Assembly: GCA_028715215.1 (NCBI GenBank)
Contig: JAQUSF010000010.1
Location: 1-50,326, forward strand
From: Candidatus Zixiibacteriota bacterium
Lineage (GTDB): Bacteria > Zixibacteria > MSB-5A5 > GN15 > FEB-12
Direction: 5' to 3'
DNA length: 50,326 nt
Under the pieces are notes generated by a model. The model was not told the DNA's origin and made no database searches. It saw only the letters and a program-made list of their open reading frames with translations. Both the position numbers and the translations under genes were made by a program. This document shows, piece after piece, positions 44,105-50,326 of this stretch; positions within the stretch are counted from its first letter, which is position 1, and every line of letters starts with the position of its first letter.

Positions 44105-45404
44105 CGAGATCCCCTATGATTCTGAGGTTCACGGTTACCCCGGTTTGAGGCGGTATGATGGGAGTATTGCCGAAGCGCTCAAATATAGCCGGGTCGGAGA
44201 TGAAACCGGAATTCAGCAGGGTCATCGCCTGGAATTGGTCGATACCGGTCGTTGTCTGCAACTGGTCGGTGGCCGCAGTCACCGAGGTTTCAAATTGCTG
44301 GAACGAATGCCCTCCGGGACTCATCGCCGGGGCGAATACTATTTGCTGGAGCTGTTTTTGAGCGTCCCCGAAATTCTTGTCGGCACCGGCCGCCTGCTGG
44401 AAATTCCGGGAGGCTTCTTGCATCATCCCCCGGCTGCGGTAATCCAGACCCCGGCAATACGCCATAAAAGCCAGGTAGGATTCGGTCGGCACCTCTTCGA
44501 TAGCGTCACGTTCTTCCTGGGTAAGCGTTATGCCCATCTTCTTAATGATATTGAAAACGAAATCCTTCTGAATTTTAAAGAAATTGTTCAGCCTGCCCTC
44601 GGTCGGGTCGGTCAGGTTTGAGGAGCTGTCACGGGTATTGACCACCGCGCCGTCGAGTCGAATCATATCGTCGCCGATACCGACCACGGTGCCGGTGACA
44701 ATGTTATTACTGCCCAGAAGTTTGCCGATACGGGGGGCGAATTTGGGGTCGGCGTATGCCGAGGAACCCAGTTGCAACTCTTTTTGGATAAGGTCGATTT
44801 TAAGGCGGTCGACAACTTTAAGCGATTGAATCTTGGCCAGGTCCAAAGCCGTGAATTCCGCCAAACCCTTGCTTATCGGCGCCATTTCCGGCGGCAGGTG
44901 TTCGTCATTGAAATCAACTACGGCCAGAGTATTATCCGGAATGGACGCAACATCGATTTTTTCCTCGTTTTGAATCGCAGTGGTTACTTCCCGTTCGACC
45001 TTTAAGGCAATCAAACCGCCCAGGTGCTGTTCGATCATCTGCCTGGTTTTACCGCCGGGTTTGTAACTGAGCGATGTTCGGTAGGCTTCGATAGCCCTGT
45101 CAAAATTCTCCTGCTTTTCATAGACCAGGCCGATATACAGGTTGGTGCGGGCATCAGGGGCGATGTTATTAGCCTGTTTCAGGGCTTCTTCGGCTTTGTC
45201 CAGGTCACCTTTTTTGTAAAAGGCCACCCCCAGTTCCCGCCAGGTTTCGGCGCTGGCGGGATTGAGCTTGATGTCATCATAGAAAGCTTTGATAGCCCGG
45301 TCGTATTCACCCTCGTCGGCAAGCCGCCGCCCCTGCATATAGAGACTCTGAGAACAGCCGATAGTCAGTAAAAGCAGAACAACCACAATTATTGTCCTTA
45401 ACAT
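44091..45404 (-). CDS. TPR lipoprotein with FlgO/CsgG-type domain
   Basis: The 437-aa protein has a lipobox (LTIGC, C17), then tetratricopeptide repeats (about 25-120: DEGEYDRAIKAFYDDIKLNP, KKGDLDKAEEAL, KQENFDRAIEAYRT), and a FlgO/CsgG-like domain starting near residue 158 (LAVVDFNDE, ISKGLAEFTALDLAKIQSLKVVDRLKID). A second helical repeat part follows. Such proteins occur at the outer membrane periplasmic face and assemble with other envelope proteins. Its ATG lies 40 bases after the stop of the related gene at 45445, and the two share the FlgO-like core. Confidence 0.88.
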   Translation of the reverse strand: MLRTIIVVVLLLLTIGCSQSLYMQGRRLADEGEYDRAIKAFYDDIKLNPASAETWRELGVAFYKKGDLDKAEEALKQANNIAPDARTNLYIGLVYEKQENFDRAIEAYRTSLSYKPGGKTRQMIEQHLGGLIALKVEREVTTAIQNEEKIDVASIPDNTLAVVDFNDEHLPPEMAPISKGLAEFTALDLAKIQSLKVVDRLKIDLIQKELQLGSSAYADPKFAPRIGKLLGSNNIVTGTVVGIGDDMIRLDGAVVNTRDSSSNLTDPTEGRLNNFFKIQKDFVFNIIKKMGITLTQEERDAIEEVPTESYLAFMAYCRGLDYRSRGMMQEASRNFQQAAGADKNFGDAQKQLQQIVFAPAMSPGGHSFQQFETSVTAATDQLQTTTGIDQFQAMTLLNSGFISDPAIFERFGNTPIIPPQTGVTVNLRIIGDLDGIR

Positions 45405-45444
45405 AAAATTTCCTCAACTATATATTCATGCAGCCGTCAGATAA

Positions 45445-46497
45445 TCAGGCGGCCAGGGGGTGATAAATATCCATTTTCTTTTTAGCTTCGGTGAAAGTGT
45501 TATCCATATCATAGGCCATCCTGAAGAATTCATAAGCCTTTTTATAGTCGTACTGGTCCATGTAATACAGGCCCTTGGCATATAAGGTAGCCGCATCGGT
45601 CGAGGCCGTTCCGCTTTCCTGGATCAGCTTTTTGGTGTTGTCATTCAAAGCCAGGTTAAGCTTCTCGGCCAGCTCCATCACCAGTTCTTTTTCCATGGCG
45701 AAATAATCCGGTTTCCCTTCTCTTTCGACCGAGGTCAGGATTTCCGAGGTTTCCACCTTGACGACTTTACAGAGCATTTTCGTGTTGTTTTTATCGATTT
45801 GGACAATACTCCCGAAAACCATCAGCTGGGCGCCCAGGATTTTACCGACTTTAACCGCGGTGGAAGCGTCAACCTTGCCTTCTTTAGCCATTTCAATTTC
45901 CTTGAGGATAAAGTCAATCTTATCGCGTTCCACGACCCGGAGAGAACTTATTTTGGCGAAATCGGATTCAAAAAAATCCGCCAGACCCTTGGTGATAAAG
46001 CCCAGTTCCTCCTGGTATTTTCCGACCGAATAATTGTCAAATTCCATGATGGCAACAGTTTGAATTTCCGGCGAGGTTTCCGCCGTACACATCAGAGCAT
46101 TTTGGGCATGAGCCAGGTCATACCACTGGTCGCGAAGTTGCTGGGGCCAGAAATGATACGGCAGGGGCACTTTGCACGGGCCGATTTGGGCGATTTTGTC
46201 GAGATACTGAAAAGCCTGGCGCAGATAATCGGTACCCATGGCATAAGTCAGCATACTCATCACGGAATAAATAGCGATACTATCCTGGTCGTTCAGACCT
46301 TCCTTCTGGAGCAATTCCTTCGTCAAAGACAGACCTTTTTCAAAATCGAGTTCATTATAATACTGGATGGCTTTTTCAAGCTTGGTGGAAACACTGGTTT
46401 GTTCCTGGGCGAAGGTTGTGGTAAATCCCGCCAGGAATAAAAACATAAGCGGGAGAAGGAAACATATGAATCCCGCCGAGGACTGGTGCTGTTTCAT
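45445..46497 (-). CDS. Exported FlgO/CsgG-like protein
   Basis: The 350-aa product has a signal peptide (cleavage near TFA-QEQ), a helical start with TPR-like segments, and the FlgO-like core at about 145-265 (VAIMEFDNYSVGKYQEELGFITKGLADFFESDFAKISSLRVVERDKID, then GAQLMVFGSIVQID). The C-terminus has another TPR unit (DYKKAYEFFRMAYDMDN). It is a paralogue of the adjacent gene at 44091-45404 and lies 82 bases downstream of the kinase gene. There is no lipobox, unlike its paralogue, so the two may occupy different sites in the envelope. Confidence 0.86.
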   Translation of the reverse strand: MKQHQSSAGFICFLLPLMFLFLAGFTTTFAQEQTSVSTKLEKAIQYYNELDFEKGLSLTKELLQKEGLNDQDSIAIYSVMSMLTYAMGTDYLRQAFQYLDKIAQIGPCKVPLPYHFWPQQLRDQWYDLAHAQNALMCTAETSPEIQTVAIMEFDNYSVGKYQEELGFITKGLADFFESDFAKISSLRVVERDKIDFILKEIEMAKEGKVDASTAVKVGKILGAQLMVFGSIVQIDKNNTKMLCKVVKVETSEILTSVEREGKPDYFAMEKELVMELAEKLNLALNDNTKKLIQESGTASTDAATLYAKGLYYMDQYDYKKAYEFFRMAYDMDNTFTEAKKKMDIYHPLAA

Positions 46498-46579
46498 GAT
46501 TTTTTCCTTTCAGGCTATTATATTGATAATCATCTGCTTCTTTAAATATTAAACAATTTTTGAGCTATAAAGAAAAGAA

Positions 46580-48349
46580 TTAATTCGTGAATTCAATAAA
46601 ATGTTTGTCGGTCTGGTTTTCAATTACCACCAGAGTGTCGGTTTTATCAAGAGTCCGGCCGTCTTCGGTGGTTAAAACCCCCCTGATGATATGCTTACCG
46701 GGGGTAAGTTCATAAGTGTTGGGGGTTTTAAGAGCCTGACGCTCGCCGTCAATATAAACCGTTGCCCCGTTTAAAGGCCGTGACCCGATTCTTACTCTGA
46801 CAACTATCGGTTCCGGTTCCGGCCGGATTGAGCTGAATTTGAAGCTCTCTGTCCGGCGGGTGTTTTCCGCAATAACCACTTCCCGCTCGAAAGATTTTTC
46901 GACACTGTTCCCGTTAACCACTCTGATTTTGTGCCGCCCCGTTTCCAGAGCAAGCTCCAGCCTGGTTTTGTTTTTACCGCGGAGTTGATTATCAACGTAA
47001 ATATCACCGGCGGGTTGGATTGTTATTTCCAGATAACCTTCGGGAATAGCAACCCCGGCGGTTTCTATGGTGAAGGTGCGGTAGCTGGAAAACTTACTCT
47101 GGTTGCCTTTTTCATCTTCAGACTGTACATGCCAGAAATATCTGCCCGGAGCCAGCGGTTCCAGAGGAGTATATTCAGGGGAAGTCAAGTAGGTGGCGAC
47201 CCGGGGATTGCCGAATAACGAATCCTGAGCGTATTCCAGATTGTAAACAAAACCGGTGGTATCAGGCGGTTTCCAGGTAAATATCGGCAGGGGATTATCG
47301 ATTATACTGTTATCGGCCGGTGACAGAAGTTCCGGCGGTGTCAGTTCGGCGGGCACCGGAATGACTGGAATTTTACTCTCGGTTTTTTTTGTAAAAAATA
47401 TTTTATAAGCTATAGCCCCGATTATTATGACCGCAACGACACCGGCAATAGATAGCGGTAAGCCTCTTTTACGTGAGGGAGTGGAGATCGGACGGGTGTC
47501 TTTGGCGACGACTTCGGATGTTACCGACAGCTTTCCGATATCTTTCTGGAAAGGTTTCAAAGCCCGTTGCATTTCCTGACAGGAGCTATAGCGGTCGCCG
47601 GCGTTTTTCTCCAGGGCTTTTAGGATAATTTCATCCAGCGTCCTGGGTATATCCCGGTTGAATTTGCTCGGTTTTTCGGGTTGATTGAATAGCTTGGCGT
47701 CCCGCAGAGCGAATTCATTGTCACCCTTAAAAGGCAGTTCGCCGGTCAGCATGTAATAAAGGGTGGTGCCCACGGCATAAATATCCACCAGGGAATAATC
47801 GACCTTTTCGGAAGGGGTAAATTGTTCGGGGGCCATGTAGGCCGGTGTTCCACAGGCGGTCCCGGCCAGAGTCAGGTTGGGGTCGCTTTCGGCTTTGGCA
47901 ATACCGAAATCTATCACCTTTACATGACTGTTGCGGTCAATCATGATATTGCCCGGTTTAATGTCCCGGTGATAGATACCTTTTTGATGAGCGAAGCCAA
48001 GGATATTTAAAATGTCACAGACTATTTTTACCGATTCGTCCACCGGTAAGCGGGATTTACTCTTGATGATATCATCAAGAGTAGCGCCTTCGATATATTC
48101 CATGGCAATGACAAAATCATCCCCGTGATTGAAGAAATGCTTGATCTGACAGATATGCGGGTTGCCGTCCAGGAGAGCCAGCTTGTCGGCTTCCTGTTTA
48201 AAGCGGTCAGCCAGCCGGGAATCGCTTAATACTTTGAGGACCACCCGGAGATTGGGGACATCCTTGTGAACCGCCAGATAAACCTTGGCCATGCCCCCGG
48301 CACCAATCTTCTTAAGGATTTTGTAGTTGCCTATATATTGTTCATCCAT
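46580..48349 (-). CDS. Transmembrane Ser/Thr protein kinase with Fn3-like and PEGA domains
   Basis: The 589-aa protein has a complete Hanks kinase domain (about 10-265): GAGGMAKVY loop, LKVL lysine, HRDIKPGN catalytic loop, DFG, and APE. A membrane segment (LSIAGVVAVIIIGAIAYKIFF) lies near 310-330. Outside come a fibronectin-like region (PELLSPADNSIIDNPLPIF) and PEGA-type repeats (ITIQPAGDIYVDNQLRGKNKTRLELALETGRHKI and a second copy with VYIDGERQ). It is a sensor kinase at the head of the minus-strand cluster 48349-41015. ATG 48349 is preferred over 48397, since the earlier codons do not match the kinase start. Confidence 0.92.
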   Translation of the reverse strand: MDEQYIGNYKILKKIGAGGMAKVYLAVHKDVPNLRVVLKVLSDSRLADRFKQEADKLALLDGNPHICQIKHFFNHGDDFVIAMEYIEGATLDDIIKSKSRLPVDESVKIVCDILNILGFAHQKGIYHRDIKPGNIMIDRNSHVKVIDFGIAKAESDPNLTLAGTACGTPAYMAPEQFTPSEKVDYSLVDIYAVGTTLYYMLTGELPFKGDNEFALRDAKLFNQPEKPSKFNRDIPRTLDEIILKALEKNAGDRYSSCQEMQRALKPFQKDIGKLSVTSEVVAKDTRPISTPSRKRGLPLSIAGVVAVIIIGAIAYKIFFTKKTESKIPVIPVPAELTPPELLSPADNSIIDNPLPIFTWKPPDTTGFVYNLEYAQDSLFGNPRVATYLTSPEYTPLEPLAPGRYFWHVQSEDEKGNQSKFSSYRTFTIETAGVAIPEGYLEITIQPAGDIYVDNQLRGKNKTRLELALETGRHKIRVVNGNSVEKSFEREVVIAENTRRTESFKFSSIRPEPEPIVVRVRIGSRPLNGATVYIDGERQALKTPNTYELTPGKHIIRGVLTTEDGRTLDKTDTLVVIENQTDKHFIEFTN

Positions 48350-48429
48350 ACCGGCTAAATATATATTTTTTATGATTTTCAAGGCAACATTAAACAAAAA
48401 TAATAATCAACTGATAGCCGCCTAACAAT

Positions 48430-48894
48430 TTAATCGGCCTTTCGTTCTTTGCGGATTTTGCTCTGGAGCCAGCCGATTTTTACCGCGTCTTCTTTCTCAA
48501 ATTCGGGGACATAAGGTTTTATATCCAGTAGCGGCGAGCCGTCAACCATGTCAACTTCGGTCACATAAAGGATATTTTTTTCAATCTTATCCAGGCGGAC
48601 CACCGATAGACCGAGGGGATTCGGCCGGTGCGGCGCCCGGGTGGCGAACAAACCGCGCGGGGTATCATCAAGATAAGGAACAACTTTCAGGCTGTAACCG
48701 TTCGAAAGATGCAAATGGTAGAGCAAAATAATATGAGAGAAGCCGGCCAGGTCGGCCAGGCCTTCTTCGTATTGTGCAAAAACCTCGACGGTGCCGGTCG
48801 CCCCCTCGGCATAGCGGGGCTGGATAGGCGCTTTGCGGGGGTCTTTGAACGGGGTGTGAATCAGACCTATCGGTTCAAAAATAACAGGCGACAA
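48430..48894 (-). CDS. trmO: tRNA (t6A37) N6-methyltransferase TrmO
   Basis: The 154-aa protein matches the TsaA/YaeB family: PIGLIHTPFKDP, TGTVEVF, LAGFSHIILLYHLH, the APHRPNPLGLSVVRL motif and DGSPLLDIKPYVPEF. It methylates t6A37 in certain tRNAs using S-adenosylmethionine, which the RPNPLG-type motif helps to bind. The length is at the short end of the family. It sits upstream of the kinase gene on the same strand, with about 80 bases between, and may share or not share its transcript. Function is independent of the neighbouring envelope genes. Confidence 0.9.
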   Translation of the reverse strand: MSPVIFEPIGLIHTPFKDPRKAPIQPRYAEGATGTVEVFAQYEEGLADLAGFSHIILLYHLHLSNGYSLKVVPYLDDTPRGLFATRAPHRPNPLGLSVVRLDKIEKNILYVTEVDMVDGSPLLDIKPYVPEFEKEDAVKIGWLQSKIRKERKAD

Positions 48895-48985
48895 TAACTA
48901 TCCTCGTAGAACAAGTACAAACAACTTTATGTAAATAATATAAAAGTTCATATAACTTTAAAAGAGAAAAGGAGAATAATTTCAT

Positions 48986-49014
48986 TTGACTTGGCAGGGG
49001 AAAAAACATTTTAT
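48986..49014 (+). promoter_or_regulatory. Possible promoter of the tricorn-like gene
   Basis: TTGACT (48986-48991) and TTTTAT (49009-49014) are 17 bases apart, about 40 bases before the ATG at 49053, in the AT-rich gap divergent from trmO. Confidence 0.45.
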
Positions 49015-49052
49015 CTCTCTACTGTAAAAAAAAATAACCGACAGGAGGTTGT

Positions 49053-50326
49053 ATGACGAAAAAAAGCCCGGTCTTGTTTTTCCTGATGTTGATTATATTT
49101 AGCGGTTCGATATTCGGTGAAGGGGCACGCCTTCTGCGTTTTCCGGATATCCACAGGGATAAAATAGCTTTTGTGTATGCCGGAGATATTTATATTTCTC
49201 CCCGGAGCGGGGGGCAGGCGGTGCGCCTGACCAGCCACGAGGGGCTGGAATTGTTTCCGAAATTTTCACCCGACGGCCGGTGGGTGGCTTTCACCGGGCA
49301 GTACGATGGTGATTTTTCCGTGTATGTCGTCAGTGTTGACGGCGGCGAGCCGCGGCGGCTTACATATCATCCGGGTATCCAGGAAACCAGCGAACGCTTC
49401 GGCCCTGAAAATATCGTGATGGGCTGGTATCCCGACGGGAAAAAGGTGATGTATCGTTCCCGACGGGAAATGAGCGACTGGTGGGAAGGCCGGATTTATC
49501 TGGTCGATATCGACGGCGGTCTGCCGCAACCGTTACTGATGAAAACAGCCGGCTTTACCAGTTTATCACCCGATGTTTCAAAAGTAGCTTATTGTCCCAT
49601 TTTTCGTGATTTCCGTACCTGGAAACGATATAAGGGCGGTATGTCGCAGGATGTCTGGATGTTTGACCTCAATACTTATGAAGCCAGGAAGATTACCGAC
49701 TGGGAAGGTACGGATAATATGCCGATGTGGTATAAGGACCGGATTTATTTTAATTCCGACCGCACCGGCACACTCAATCTTTATGTCTATGATGTTAATA
49801 CCGGCCAGACCCGCCAGGTGACTACTTTCAGCGAGTACGATGTCCGCTGGCCGAGCCTTGGTCCCGACGCCATCGTCTTTGAAAACGGCGGTTATATCTA
49901 TGTACTTGACCTGCCCTCGGAAAATCTAAAAAAAATAGAGGTTTCTCTTACCTATGACCGGCCGCTCACCCGAGCGGAATATGTCAATGTTTCTGATAAA
50001 ATCAGTGATTACGATATTTCGCCTGATGCCAGGAGGGTGATATTTCAATCCCGCGGCGAACTGTTTTCCGTACCGGCGAAAGAAGGTAATACCCGCAACC
50101 TGACGAATACTTCCGGCGCCGAAGAAAGACAACCGGCCTGGTCGCCCGACGGGAAATGGCTCGCCTACATCTCCGATGCCTCAGGTGAAGAGGAACTGTA
50201 TCTTCTTTCGCACGACGGCAAGGAAAATACCCGGTTGACTTTCGACGGTTACTGCCATCGCTATGACCCCGCATGGTCTCCGGACGGCAAGAAACTGGTT
50301 TATTCCGACAAGGACTTGAATCTTTT
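49053..50326 (+). CDS. Tricorn-like protease, N-terminal part (3' end outside window)
   Basis: The frame is open from ATG 49053 to the window end (424 codons). A signal peptide (about residues 1-22) is followed by LLRFPDIHRDKIAFVYAGDIYI, and repeated propeller motifs such as FSPDGRWVAFTGQYDGD, MWYKDRIYFNSDRTGTLNLYV and AWSPDGKWLAYISDASGEEELYL. These are the six-bladed WD-like repeats at the start of tricorn proteases, whose PDZ and S41 peptidase domains would follow downstream. It is the bacterial exported form. An ACAGGAGGTT site at 49041-49050 fixes the start. The peptidase active site is not in the window, so activity cannot be judged. Confidence 0.88.
   Translation, partial: MTKKSPVLFFLMLIIFSGSIFGEGARLLRFPDIHRDKIAFVYAGDIYISPRSGGQAVRLTSHEGLELFPKFSPDGRWVAFTGQYDGDFSVYVVSVDGGEPRRLTYHPGIQETSERFGPENIVMGWYPDGKKVMYRSRREMSDWWEGRIYLVDIDGGLPQPLLMKTAGFTSLSPDVSKVAYCPIFRDFRTWKRYKGGMSQDVWMFDLNTYEARKITDWEGTDNMPMWYKDRIYFNSDRTGTLNLYVYDVNTGQTRQVTTFSEYDVRWPSLGPDAIVFENGGYIYVLDLPSENLKKIEVSLTYDRPLTRAEYVNVSDKISDYDISPDARRVIFQSRGELFSVPAKEGNTRNLTNTSGAEERQPAWSPDGKWLAYISDASGEEELYLLSHDGKENTRLTFDGYCHRYDPAWSPDGKKLVYSDKDLNL

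Noticed and set aside
1..50326. CRISPR arrays, tRNA or rRNA genes, insertion sequences
   Set aside because: I found no regularly spaced repeats, no cloverleaf or rRNA segments, and no transposase or terminal inverted repeats.

Overview
The window looks like a chromosomal segment of an uncultured Gram-negative bacterium of the Fibrobacteres-Chlorobi-Bacteroidetes side of the tree, most like candidate phylum Zixibacteria. The evidence is indirect: secreted proteins end in paired dockerin-like repeats (DVNNSGG, DI-DITHLI-LYI patterns) or in a FlgD-like/type IX-style sorting tail; Ser/Thr kinases carry PEGA-like tails; there are FlgO/CsgG-type TPR lipoproteins and a tricorn-like protease; and the Hcp and sheath proteins are of the Bacteroidetes style. 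There is no rRNA, tRNA or CRISPR array to confirm the assignment.

Layout. (1) 1-9582, plus strand: the end of a secreted dockerin-like protein, an M4 metallopeptidase sharing the same C-terminal module, then housekeeping genes (beta carbonic anhydrase, a small envelope protein, a DUF3795-like Cys-rich protein, an MBL-fold hydrolase, a SlyD-type FKBP, a calcineurin-like phosphoesterase, a GNAT acetyltransferase) separated by clear hairpin terminators. (2) 9757-15460, minus strand: a four-gene operon headed by a transmembrane Ser/Thr kinase, followed by an anchored envelope protein, a stalk-repeat protein and a protein with a sorting tail. (3) 15879-40910, plus strand: a complete but non-canonical type VI secretion system (T6SS). 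The first half is an effector island: a DUF4150/PAAR-like spike with a poly-Gly linker, a metzincin-like 898-aa protein, a lipoprotein that may be its immunity partner, a DcrB/Eag-like chaperone, an adaptor-domain protein, a 904-aa protein whose C-terminus resembles CyaA/ExoY/edema factor cyclases, and an acidic partner. The second half is the machine: ClpV in two genes, TssB, TssC, Hcp, VgrG, TssE, TssF, TssG with an N-terminal PASTA domain, TssK, a tail-anchored TssL-like protein, a GTPase-TM TssM-like protein and a small exported protein, closed by a terminator. (4) 41015-48894, minus strand: a second kinase-headed cluster (kinase, two FlgO-type proteins, a beta-barrel, a propeller lipoprotein) with trmO upstream. 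(5) 49053-end: the 5' part of a tricorn-like protease gene.

How it fits together. The T6SS genes suffice for a sheath, tube, spike and baseplate. The membrane complex appears reduced: no TssJ, no recognisable DotU or IcmF, and one predicted membrane segment in each candidate replacement. The two outward-facing kinase operons flank the T6SS like bookends and could belong to the same envelope programme, but this rests on position only. The strongest leads for something undescribed are the cyclase-like effector with its chaperone, adaptor and acidic partner, the metzincin-like protein with its lipoprotein, the two-gene ClpV, the PASTA-TssG fusion and the reduced TssL/TssM pair.
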